A DNA stretch of 64,000 nt from positions 62,001 through 126,000 of the forward strand of contig JAYKXP010000053.1 in NCBI GenBank assembly GCA_037176845.1, given 5' to 3'. The notes beneath the pieces were generated by a model, which worked only from the letters and a program-made list of their open reading frames with translations, was not told where the DNA came from and searched no databases. The position numbers and the translations under genes were made by a program. The DNA comes from Paramarasmius palmivorus (lineage: Eukaryota; Basidiomycota; Agaricomycetes; Agaricales; Marasmiaceae). Below are positions 1 through 10,973 of the stretch, in pieces. The number at the start of each line of letters is the position of its first letter. Position 1 is the first letter of the stretch.

Positions 1-2950
1 GAGGCAACGATGTCAGGGAGTGACCAAAGATCCTGGGAAGATGATTTACCTAGTTCACCAATCGCATATGCAGTCGCTAATTGCCAGCGTTGTCAGAAAA
101 TGGTGTCGCGGTGAAGCTTCTGTGGTACGAACCTTGGGTGTGAGCACCAATGTGTAGTGGGATAACAGACACGTCGACAACGCGAATGTTGGTCGTGTTG
201 TATACCTGTAAGGAGCGTAGTCAGCAGAGGGAAATACACGCAGCGGGCTTGACTACTGACCTTGAGCTTAGGGTCAACAACGCCGCCATCCTTCAATGGT
301 AGCATAGAGCACGTTCCGACGGCATCTAGAGGAGCTTTAGAGCCACAAATTGCAGGAGGGACGGAAACCTTACGATAAGAGGTACGGAAGTACTTCTTGC
401 AGAATTCTGGTACGATGAGAATGAGTCAACGGCAGAAAGGTCAGCTCTTAGCCGCTTACCTGCGATTTCTTTATCGGTCTGAACGTCAGGGCCCGCATTT
501 ACTTCTTCTCCTAGAGAAGGAATGTGAGTCGAGAACATACAGATGTGTAGGATAAGTACACCTACCGGTCAAAATACTTCTCAGTGGCTCCTGCTGGACA
601 AGGCGACGTTTGAACTTGAAGCTTTCAACAAATGACTCGAGATCTGTCAGGATGTTGAGAAATGTTTGGGCATCAAATAGATGATTGGCTTCACCATAAG
701 GTTCATCAAAATACTTTGGGTCAATAGCAGGAGGTTCCGATGGGTTGTTAGATTTGATATGAATAGTTCCACGGGAGATAGGATGATTCAACAAATTGCA
801 CAACGTTAGGTATTTCCTATCTGGCTTGGGTGGGTCTACGACACCGTCACTCAAGGTCGAGGAAACAGACAGCACGCAGAGACGTACTCGGCTCAGAATT
901 AAAAGTCGGCCCGACCAACAGTTCGCAACTTGGCTCCTGATCTTTGATATGCTGCAGTTGGATCTCCAATTGTTTAGAGAGACCGGGAATAGCGCTCTTC
1001 GAGCGTACGGATTCGGTTAGCTTATCTTGCAGAGAGACGGCGTCGGAAGAAAATGATGACAGTGGAACGAATGTGATTGATGTAAGACCCAAGCCGAAGA
1101 CACTGTTCTGACCCGTTTTCCTTTTGCAAAGAACTGAGATGAGAACAAGAGGACAGGTCTGAAAGGACATACAAGAGTTCGATTTGTTTTGGGATTTGCG
1201 ACGGATCCCTTAGACAGTCGAATGTGGTGAATTCTGACTCCCGATCTTGCCGGATCTCTGAAGGGAGTCGAAAAGACGTTCCGCAGGTAATCACAAGTAT
1301 ACGTACCGTACGAGCAGTCCACGTAAATGTGTTCTTGTAGATTTTTGCCCACACCAGGAAGTTGCAAAACAACTGGTACCCCAACGTTCTCGAGGACACT
1401 CTTATCACCGATGCCGCTTAGTTCGAGTATCTAGTCCATCTTGATGTTAGCGTGAAGGCAAAAGGTAGATAAAGCGGACTTGCCTGAGGCGATGCGATAG
1501 TACTAGTAGCCTCTTTTAGCACGGATTGCGTCCGTAAGAATGACAGCTTACCCCGAAGACAAGATTACTTCCTTCTCGGGCTTGACTGTGTAGCTCTTGC
1601 CATCCCGCACAAACTCTACCCCAATGGCAGTCGCAGACCCGTTATCGCTGCTAAGAGCCAATTTGGAGACATGTACAGAGGTCAGAACGACCAAGTTCTG
1701 GCGGGATAAATTGGGCTCCAGGTACATCTGTACAAAATGGGTTAGACAACTTTTGGAGATGATAGTAGGTACCCACGTTTCCAGCATACGATCTGACTAG
1801 ATTGACGGGATCGTTTGTGACCGGTGTTAACCATGTCCCGTTCGTCTAAGGTGAAGGTGAGTACTGTTACTCAGTATAAATAACTGGATCTTACATCACC
1901 AGAGAACTAGGTGAAACATGTTAGTAGACCATGAAGCTCCGGTAATAGAAACATACTGGTTCATGCGCGCGCTGAATGCCGAGTTTGCCCAGTGCCTAAA
2001 GCGTGTTATTTGAATGGACTAGAACACAGTAGTAGCGACATGGCGTACCTCCTGAACAGGCGCTTCCAAACCAGACATTGTCATAGGCAGAATAAACTTG
2101 AGAGGCCCTGATTTTCAGGGTCAGCAAATGAATATTACTGGATTATTGACATTTGAGCCGACCTTCCGTCCCGCGCTCGTTTAGGTCATAAGTCATGATC
2201 TCTGTAGGATTTGCAGGGGGGATGAAATGTTCGGCCTTCTTGTAATACTTTCGTAATGTGTCCCAGTTCCAGCCTGGATTACCAAGTTCCTCGAATGCTA
2301 TCCGCATGTCAGCATCCCGACTCCTGAACACGACGCGGGTGCTAAGAACATACCATCGATGTCAGACTTGGCGGGACGGTGATACATGAAAAAGTTCATT
2401 GCTGAGCTGCCTCCGAGACCTTTCCCGCTGGAGGACATAGTTGAGCATCTTGATCCAAGGGATGTGACAAGATGCATACCGAGGCCAAGGGACAACCCTA
2501 CCACCACAGTTCTCTTGCGGTTCCTGTTGAAGATTGTCACTCGAGAAGACAGGGATGAGTGAAAAGATGTACAGTCTTGTAGCACCAATCATATTCTGGT
2601 TTGCCGAAAGTGGTACCAAAGGCTCCGGGGGTCACTTTATCGAGAATGAGTACAGTCGACGTTGAAATGATTGCATCTTCGTACAAATACTGGGATCCCC
2701 AAAGTTTTCTGATCCAGATTCCAAGACCAAGACATTGACATTTGGGTCTTCAGAGAGTCGAGTCGCCAACACGATACCGCAAGTCTGAACCCAAATCAGT
2801 ATGAGGTATTGAGGTGGGATGGGTACGTACGCCTCCTCCTGCGTATACCGGTCAATGATTGCTTATAGTCGGGGTTCATCAAAGAGGCGTACCTACGATG
2901 ATAAAGTCGAACTTCCTTCCCGAAATTTCTTCGATGGATAATACTGGCAT
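1..2950 (-). CDS. GMC oxidoreductase (aryl-alcohol/glucose-methanol-choline oxidase type), 3' end off the window
   Basis: Flavoenzyme that would oxidise an alcohol substrate and pass electrons to O2 or a quinone; fungal members are usually secreted and tied to lignin or alcohol metabolism. The start at 2950 opens [20 protein letters not shown]; splicing out 2839-2892 and 2785-2830 restores the FAD Rossmann motif [14 protein letters not shown], with its glycines in an 8-nt exon. Later exons give the family segments [20 protein letters not shown] (about 1,660-1,750), [11 protein letters not shown] (about 1,330), [16 protein letters not shown] (about 750) and the C-terminal [17 protein letters not shown] plus PLHIGAHTQ with the active-site His. 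The last readable exon continues ATAYAIGE toward base 1, so the true stop may lie outside. No signal peptide is evident at this start, so an upstream exon or an intracellular enzyme is possible. About a dozen short introns are needed; the frame seems intact. Substrate cannot be inferred. Confidence 0.85.
2831..2838 (-). other. 8-nt internal exon in the GMC gene
   Basis: Minus-strand exon GAGGAGGC lies between a 54-nt intron (2839-2892, gtacgc...cgcag) and a 46-nt intron (2785-2830, gtacgt...ttcag). It supplies two and two-thirds codons that complete the GxGxxG nucleotide-binding loop. Seen directly as splice consensus on both sides; supported by the conserved motif. Confidence 0.7.
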
Positions 2951-4343
2951 ATCGTTGCGTGTCGTCTTTGCACCCCTAGGCGACGAATTGGAGCCTTAAG
3001 TAGCCCAGAATCTCATGTGGACAAACTCAAATCACTGGTTCGTTTGACTTGGTTCACTAAGTTGCAACAAACCAGTCGCGAGAAGACGGGGTCGAGTTTG
3101 TACAGATGATATACTGATGCTGATCGACTAAACACTGTAAGAAGCAAGCTGCAGTTGGAGGGTACATATGTAATCTGTATGACTAGATCTTCTCGGCTTG
3201 GTACGACGACACATTCGTGAGCTGCTTCGGGATGAGTGTTCGAATCCTGTTTCGGAGTTTGTGAGGATGGCAGATACATGAAATCAATAGCGCGCACCAG
3301 TGACCAGACTTCACTACTTCGATTTCATCAAGGACCTTTCCATGAAACATGATTCTGCGTCAAAGTTGTGAGAGGACCTGCAGACGTAACTCGGGAGAAT
3401 GGGAATTCGGGTTTAAAGGTCAGGCATCCATCAAGCTACAATTATGGACTTGAAGATTTCGAAGCTCTTCTGCGCGCTGTTCTGGAAAGTTTATCTTGAC
3501 TGATTTGAAAGAACTGAAAAGGACGTCCTTGGATTGCATGCGGTTGGCATGCAGAAGAAGAGTGTGTGACCGTCACGCGTCACGAGTCCGAGCGTCGGAT
3601 TCATGATGTCGAAATCAAAGCCTTGAAATTTCAATCGCTGGCAGGAACCATAGACTTTCTAAGTCTTATGTACGAATCAATGGGTACCGTATTGTACCTA
3701 GAATGTACGTCAAGATTCCACGATTCAGGGTAGATATAGCATAAGAAATAAACGGCAACCAGAAATCTGTAAGAGAGGCTAAGAGGATCGTCTGATGCCA
3801 GCTGATGCCACGCATAGTCCTTATAGTCCCAAACATAAGCGATGAATTGAAGAATATTTTAGCATCAGAATTCAGAAATGATTCGGATCCGCCTATCCTG
3901 CCAGTGCATACAGGAAGCAGTAATTCGTTGATCCCCGTCACCCTTTCGCTGGCTCTGATACCACATGAGACCGATGGCGGTGAAACATTGCTGTAGTTCC
4001 ATGCTTGCAAATAGCCAGTGAAAAGGCACGGGTTGTTCGCAGATGTCGGGCACGTCGAAGAGCTCGGTGATTGCGGAGGTTGAATGACACTAACAATGAG
4101 CACCATTCGCCCATGTAAGTGACCTGGTTCGTGGCAAAGCCGATGGTTCGTCCGCCTATCGTTTGATTGTGCTCAGTACATCAATCTTCTGCCTTGACAG
4201 GAAGCTCGAAACCACACCTGAAATAGCTTACCGTAGGATCAGGTTCCCAGGGCGCGGAACACCACCTGACAGGGTAAAGTAAGCTCGTTCGTTTTGCGGA
4301 TCTGTTTTGAACATCCTCATCCGCTCAACTGTCATTCGCACTC
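2951..4343. other. Intergenic region without a supported gene
   Basis: About 1.4 kb between the divergent GMC and SDR genes, so both promoters probably lie here. Minus-strand ORFs at 3013-3297 (94 aa) and 3666-4106 (146 aa) match no family I recognise and have no convincing exon context. A short direct repeat of TGATGCCAGC/TGATGCCACGC occurs near 3793-3813. Nothing else identifiable. Confidence 0.5.
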
Positions 4344-5697
4344 ATGCCCAGCGCTTTAACCTCGCAAAGAGTTTTGGTATGCACTTGAGTCTTCGATACC
4401 TAGAATAACCTATTTATCTATCACGAGATCAGGTAACAGGGGCGAACGGATACCTAGGAACGCACATCGTAAAAACAGCTCTTGACAATGGGTACCTAGT
4501 GCGAGGGTAAGCTTATGGACGACAGACAAAAGTATTACTGACCCGTATGACACAGGGTAGTCCGTTCGACAGAGAAGAGCATCTGAACTACAAACGCTCT
4601 TCGCATCGCATGATGATCGATTTCAAGTAGTTGTTGTATCAGATATCACCTCTGGTGATTTTTCGCAGGCTTTGGCGGGTACGTTGAACTTGAGGCTTTG
4701 GGGCGAGTTCGAGTGCCGATCGACTAATAATCTTCTCCATAGATGTCTTCGCGGTCATACACACTGCCTCTCCCGCAACTTTTATGAACGTGAAAGATCC
4801 TAAGGAACTTCTGGATCCAGCAATCGAAGGGACTCTCAACCTCTTGCGCGCTGCTAAGTCCGCAGGGGTCGACAGATTCATTTTGACGTCAAGCATTGTC
4901 TCGACGATGGACATGACACTCGGAGGTATGCGGTACACGAGATACTGCTGAAGACACTGATAATGGGTCTCCAGGTCCTTGGGCAGACAGAACTTATGGT
5001 CCTGACGACTGGTAAGGAGCTCGCTGAAATTACCGTCGAAGAGTCTCTCACCAGTGTCAGGAATCCCGTCACGTATGAGATTGCCATCAGTGGTAGATTG
5101 CAAGGGATGTTGCTCTATGTGGCGTCGAAAGCGTTACAGGAGAAGACAGCCTGGGATTTCGCGAAGCAGCATCCTGAAGTCAAGCTAACAAGTGTCAATC
5201 GTAAGTCTCCATGTAACGGGGAACGATGTCGAACTCACCCGTCATACTCTATAGCAACAATGATCTTCGGCCCCACAATACAATTTCTACCTTCCACTGA
5301 GTCTCTACAGGGATCACCGAGGCTGTTCTGGGACATGATCGCGAAGCAGATAGTCTATCCCGACACGATGCCACTATGCTGTGATGTACGAGATGTCGCC
5401 GCGGTCCATGTCGAAGCACTCAACAATGAAGCCACCTTTGGAAAGCGGCTACTGATAGGAAAAGAAAAGTATACGATGTGGCAAGGGGGAAAGTTGATAT
5501 TGGAGAAGCGGCCCGATGTAGGAAAGGCTGGAAGGTTACCACAGCTCCCGGAGACGGACCCAGCCAAAGTAATGCCCATCTGTGATATCGACTCGTCGCT
5601 GGTCGAGGGTTTTGGACTCAAACTTCGGTCTTTTGAGGAATCGCTCTTGGATATGATAGATCCACTGCTCGAATTGGATTCGAAAACGTCACAGTAG
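4344..5697 (+). CDS. Extended SDR, dihydroflavonol-4-reductase-like NAD(P)-dependent reductase
   Basis: Probable NAD(P)H-dependent ketone/aldehyde reductase of the DFR/Grp2-like extended SDR family. From ATG 4344, removal of a short intron gives MPSALTSQRVLVTGANGYLG, with the TGxxGxxG cofactor motif. Further exons give VIHTASPATFM, GTLNLLRAAKSAGVDRFILT followed by SS, GPWADRTYGPDDW joined to NPVTYE, then YVASKALQEKTAWDF with the catalytic Tyr and Lys of YxxxK, and NPTMIFGP; the ORF ends with TAG at 5697. Introns are near 4377-4431, 4507-4555, 4659-4740, 4927-4970, 5010-5058 and 5203-5255. Around 4,556-4,600 the frame carrying the expected VRSTEKS motif ends in a stop, while the frame continuing into ELQTLFASHDDRF is shifted by one base; either a later acceptor is used or a base is missing. 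Substrate unknown. Confidence 0.85.
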
Positions 5698-6611
5698 TAA
5701 CATAAGACGAGTCTCTCTGGAACATTTAATGCAGATGAATGTGTACTCTATAACATCATTCAGAAAACGAAGACCTACAGTGCATTGAACGGTCACATTG
5801 GCGACTTCGGAGGGAATCTGTGCATCCATGGTCAGTGTTACTGACTCAGAGCCGAGAAAGAGAAGGAACTCCACGTGGCATCCCGCCCTGCACTAGGCAC
5901 TGCTCGGGCAGAACGCTCGGCTAGCGCTCTGAACGGGGCTCAGTCCCTACGACAATCATCCCCGGGTCAGAAGGTCCACAGCTCTGTGATCGATCTTTCA
6001 CTGTAATTCAAACCAAACCCTTTGTAGCATCAACTGACGAGAAATCTTTGTTTCTAAACTAGGAGACCGCTCATAGAACGAATCTGTGTCATCCCATATC
6101 GGGCTGTCCTCCCAGCGCGGGATTCCAAGGCGAAAAGATGGGAGGATCACGTTGGTATGATACGGAAATTCTCTGCTCTACGATGACAGCCATATCCAAC
6201 CGTATTCCCCCAGCACCTTGTACCATGCGGAACGTGGCTCACACCTACGTTCAGCGACTCCCACGTCCCGTTGATGATCAAACAACCATCAGACTTACTA
6301 CACTTCTCTTCCTTGCGCCTCCAATAATCAGCTGGACCAACCCCAAATTCTATGCCAGTTCCTGTCTCTGAATCCCATCAATCCAACATATCCTTTCTGG
6401 TCTGGAAACAGCCAATCTCTGTTCATGGACTCCACGTCATAGCCTCGAATCTCGATCACGAATAGTAATACCCAGTCAGCGGTAAAGATTATCTCGCATC
6501 AAAGCCACCCAAGGTCCGCTCAAGACACACTTTGTATTCAAAGACATTGTTCATATTTAAGCACCTGCGCATTGTGGAACCGCACATTGCCCCTCTGACG
6601 CAGTCGACACT
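5698..6611. other. Intergenic region with TATA-like element
   Basis: About 0.9 kb with no supported coding exon; the 77-codon plus-strand ORF at 6138-6371 has no family resemblance and no exon partners. An AT-rich ATATTTAA at 6553-6560 sits about 52 bp before the ATG at 6612 and could be a core promoter element for the downstream gene; this is inference. Confidence 0.4.
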
Positions 6612-8407
6612 ATGGACAGCCAGATTCCTCCCCCAGACGTCCTCAAGCCAATAGCCACTGCTGTGTGAGTCATTGCGTTCTATACTCGCCCGTTACATCC
6701 TCTGACGAGCCGTCTCCACTAGTGTTGGACCGATCGTGAGTCGCCTTGAAAAGCTATAGTGCCTCTCTGGATGTTCACCCTCGGTAGTTCATCGGCAATA
6801 TGCTCAACTGGTTGTTGTTGGGAACGCTTATCGTACAAGTCTGTAAGTAGACTCATCGCTCACATCTCCGAGTTGCAGAGGCTTATCGTCTTTTTGCGAA
6901 GACCACTACTATACTACATTCCACGGTGACAAGTTGTTCCTACGGGTCCTGAGTAAGTTCTATTATCGTTGTCACGACTTTGGGAGACTAAATTGCTGTG
7001 TCCACTAGTTTATGTTCTCTTCTTCTTGGACTTTGCGCAGACGTGCATGTGCACCCAATTTGCCTGGCACTATGCAGTGGACATATGGAATGAGCCCGCA
7101 GAGCTAAATGGCATTATCCCTTGGACCGCAGGGGTGATACCGATTGTCGGAGGATTCGGTGAGTTTACCCCGTACGGTCACAGTCCGGATTCGTTTACTA
7201 ATCCGGACATGCGCAAAAGTATCGATGTCCGTTCAGTTCTTCTATGCCTGGTAAGACCAGTTCCGCGCTTACCGTGTCATTACTAAATCTCCCTCCTGCA
7301 GGAGAATATGGACTCTTGGGAAGAATAAAGTCATGAAAGTCTTGGCCTGTTTGATCACTTTTGTGAGTTATACAAAACGTTCTAGGTACTGGTCAGTTGA
7401 TACGACGGTTGTTTCAGGTTGCCTTTGCACAAGGAATGTCAGCCATCGTCGCCGGATTCATCGTAAGTCTTGATAGTCTTCATCCCCGATCCGACGTTCA
7501 ACACACTTTTTGATCAGGGATCTCCGAACACCACGCAGCAGACTTTACTCCGCCTGCATCCTGCTTTCAGCGTAAGTATTTTTATGCTATCGTATATCCG
7601 AAGCTCACGATGAAAATAGCTTTGGTTGGCGGGGAGCTTCGTCGCTGATGTCCTCATCACTGGGTCGATGTTCTGGATTGTAAGTTGCAGGCCTTCGTTT
7701 CGTGTATCCTTCACGTACTTAGTCGTTGAACTTCACAGCTACATACAGCCAAGGCCAAGAGCTCGTTTGCGCGATCGGACGCCCTCATAAATCGACTCAT
7801 ATCAAACACGGTACAGACAGGTGCTTTGACCGTGGTTGTTGCGACCGTCGACCTTGCATTGTTCGTACGTTTCACAGATGCTACCTATCACTTTGTTCCG
7901 TGAGTCTTCAGTTTCTGAGAACGAAGACGTGACGCTCACCGCCAGCCCATATAGTGCATATATCCTCGGAAAGCTGTAAGTATACTCCGGACGTTGGTTG
8001 AATGAAGCAAATCTAACTCTTTAACAACAGATACACCAACAGTTTTATGGCGACGCTCAATGCTCGGAAATCGACTTCTCCGACTGGGTCATCGGTTGTC
8101 AGCAGTGGGCCATCAACAGCGTCTTATGGAATGATGGACTTCCGTTCCAATCCCAACTCGAGGGCCCAGAAACACGCCTCGACAACCGCACCATCTGGTG
8201 TCATAGTCTCTCATAGTTCACATACATTTGTTGACCCAGTAAGACCCTGCTTATTGACTAAAGTAACATACTGAACAATATCGTTAGCGCACCGTCCAGT
8301 CGATTCATCAACCTGAAAAAGTAGTCGACTTCAATTCCCCTCCAAGTGATTTTGACGACAATCATGATGAGCAGTATAAACGAGGAGATATCGAGTCGGG
8401 AAGGTAG
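6612..8407 (+). CDS. DUF6534-family multi-pass membrane protein
   Basis: Membrane protein of the basidiomycete-expanded family now called DUF6534; its function is not established. The start at 6612 gives MDSQIPPPDVLKPIATAV, then hydrophobic exons: IFIGNMLNWLLLGTLIVQVY, VYVLFFLDFAQTCMCTQFAW, IPWTAGVIPIVGGF, VKVLACLITFVAFAQGMSAI and LWLAGSFVADVLITGSMFWI. The diagnostic C-terminal block follows: a loop rich in Ser/Arg, NRLISNTVQTGALTVVVATV, DLALFVRF, then YTNSFMATLNARK, which closely fits the family ending. The cytosolic tail is hydrophilic and ends DIESGR before TAG at 8405-8407. About nine short introns interrupt it, and about six to seven helices are visible. No function can be read from the neighbours. 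Confidence 0.8.
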
Positions 8408-8523
8408 TCGCCCTGTACTTGTACATTGTGCAACTAGTCAATCTTCTATTTAAAATTTAACGTTATTGCTGTTGTATCATCTTCAATCTTCTTGATCCTT
8501 TCGCGACTATCATAATCTAGTTA

Positions 8524-8660
8524 GAGGTGCTAGAGCGGTTAAGCGCTCGCTATCACCAGCCCGGATATGGTCAGCACATTTTGTCCCAAAACCTCCACGA
8601 TCCCTCGTTATGTTGAACGTAAAACGTTAACTTCCGTGTTCGAATCGCAGTCGTGAATGT
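8524..8660 (+). other. tRNA-like remnant or tRNA-derived SINE head (weak)
   Basis: 8531-8548 resembles a tRNA D-arm and A box (TA GAGC, loop GGTTAAGC, GCTC, a perfect 4-bp stem). 8638-8646 (GTTCGAATC) resembles a B box/T loop about 100 nt downstream, flanked by an imperfect stem (CCGTG/CGCAG, one mismatch). No 7-bp acceptor pairing, no clear anticodon arm and no CCA-side match are found. It therefore cannot be called a functional tRNA. A degraded tRNA or a tRNA-derived short interspersed element would both fit. Confidence 0.25.
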
Positions 8661-10973
8661 AGCTCAAGAAATCATTGTCTCGAACTTAGTCGATAATGAA
8701 CATTCACAAGTCCCAAGGACAAGGGCTCGGTATGTCAATACTCCATTTTTTAAAAACCTCTGCACCGCTTACAATTAAGACTTAAAAAGCTATATGAAAG
8801 CCACACAAGATCCTCCCGTATCATAACAGAAGCGGAAACAGAAAGGATACGAAATACTACACGAGTTGATTACCAGCGGCTTTCTGAGTCGGGCTGATAG
8901 GAATAGAAGTACTTAGATGGGATCCGTTCTCGCACCTTGGCCCGTTCGGAACAATAGTATGCACCTCATACAGATATCACCTTTTGCACCGCTGACACCG
9001 TGCATTAGGCCATCTTTGTACATTTTTCCTCCCACTGCTTCACTCGTGTTGTTCGGGATAGCTAGTGTTTCACCCCATTCCTGATGTCCATCACCTACTG
9101 CAAAAGCTTCTGCGACAAATTTCATCAATTGTATCACAAATCAATACACCAGCCGACCAGCCTTTAAGAACTCTCACAGGCTCCGCTAGAATCCCTGCTG
9201 ACCACATTCAAACTCGAGGAACGGTATTCTAGGATCAGTGCGCTGCTGTCTCAAGAATCTATCGATCAGGAGAAGAATGCCAGAACCAACTGCTGTTGGT
9301 CGTAACTGATGAACGTTGAACTTCCAACCCAATTCCAATCGCACTGTTTGCAACGTCATTTGCAGAGACGAGCAGCTGACCTTCGGCGGTATCCATCTCT
9401 TGGCTATACCTCGAAATGGTCGTGACAAGCACTTTGAAAGATCCCTGATTGGGTTTAAACTTGGGGGAAACGAACCGTTGCGTTTGCAAATAACGGTGCT
9501 GGTCCTATCGACAGAGTCCTAGTGCGAGATGTTTTCGTTTCAGTGATGCTGTATTCAACCATCTGATGTTCTTTCTTTGACAGGGGTACCTTTTCGAAGG
9601 TACGAAAGAAGCCATTCCAGTATCGTCTACTTTTCTAGCTCTCAGGTTCGGAATCCCGCTGATTTAACCGCCATTGGCAGCTAATCATGGATGCAGACAA
9701 GGCTCAGCATATGGTCCCGCACAGTTTACAATAACCATCAAGGCACCCAGATAGATATTGAGAAGCAACAGCACCAGAACATCGATACGTTCCCAAGAAA
9801 CCGTATGTCGTAGTCATGGCTGGGACCCAATGAACATTTACTACCGACGACTCCAGATTACTTCTCCAATTGAAATTCGCCATCTTGAAGTCACGATTCC
9901 CTCCCGTGTCACGACCCTGACATCCGCAACCTGCGGAACCTTCCAAGCTTTTGGTTCTTACGGTGAATTCCTGATAACCACAGTAGAATGTCAGTACATC
10001 GTTGCCGATGGTCCAGAAGATCCAATACAAATCGCACTGTTCCTTGCTCGCCACCCGTAGCCGACGAGGAACCGGGACTGTGAGAGCGCAGAACACATCG
10101 AATTGTCAGACTTGGCGACTCCAAAGAGTTTCCCCACACTATAGCTACATGCATATGAGTTTCGCGGATTAGGCGTGATTGTGCTTCTTTGATTGTCGTT
10201 TAGCAAAATACCAATCATCTGGTCTGAGTAGACTTTCCGCAGCATCAAGAACCCAGAGCTGATTGCTAAGGTCCAGCGTTCTATTCCTGGAGCATAAACG
10301 TTTAAACCTATGACAGAAGATCGAAAATATCCTCCCTCATCCTTGAGCCTGACTATAGTACGGCCACATTTCGAAGGCTTCGTGAACGAAATCATGATGA
10401 CCTGGTGAACCGGTTTACTCGATCGTAGTTCTTTTTTGCGAAGGAAAGAACCAGTTTGGTTCCTCTGTAGAAATATTGTTCATATGTGCGATTGCTCGAA
10501 ATTTTTGATTTTCCCTGTCGCGTCCTGCGGCCAGCGCAGATTTTTGTACTCCGACCTCTTTCCGAATCCTTGTGCCTTTTCGGTCGCTTTCCCATCCCTC
10601 GTCACCCAACGTGAGATTCTTGAATTACCTGGCAGGTCCACGAGGTCATCCGGTAAATCTCCAAATCAGTGTGTCCTCTGCGGTATTGGTACCTTTTGTT
10701 GATTCAATGTTGGCGGACTGACCTCGCTCTGCAGGTTCTGCGACGGGTTTGGCAGGAAAGATGAAGGGTGGAATGACAAGCCAATGGGCACGCAATATTC
10801 TCTAGCCCAACGAACGACGATTTGAGATAGCAGGATAAAAAAGACATTCCCACTACTCGAGCCGACATCCGGTGTCGATTCTTGAACTCCAGTCGCCCAA
10901 GGGTTCCACCATAGCTGTGAGCATCCTGCTTTTCGTCTCTAATCTATAACCTCACGATATCCGACCAGGCATA
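8661..10973. other. 2.3 kb region with unassigned minus-strand ORFs
   Basis: No recognisable gene, but several minus-strand ORFs have plausible protein-like composition: 9259-9489, 9704-10096 (130 aa) and 9991-10395 (134 aa, opening MISFTKPSKCGRTIVRLKDE). Plausible short introns can be drawn at 9930-9960, 10144-10215 and 10260-10310. No arrangement produced a family motif, and the ORFs overlap in different frames, so they cannot all be coding. It could be a fast-evolving lineage-specific gene, a decayed gene or non-coding sequence. The promoter of the enoyl-reductase gene at 10974 should lie at the right end. Confidence 0.35.

Noticed and set aside
3236..3250. B-box-like GTTCGAATCC string
   Set aside because: No A box or stem structure at a tRNA-compatible distance on either strand; judged chance.
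3013..4106. Minus-strand ORFs of 94 and 146 codons
   Set aside because: No family resemblance, no consistent exon partners, and overlapping ORFs of similar length occur on the opposite strand.
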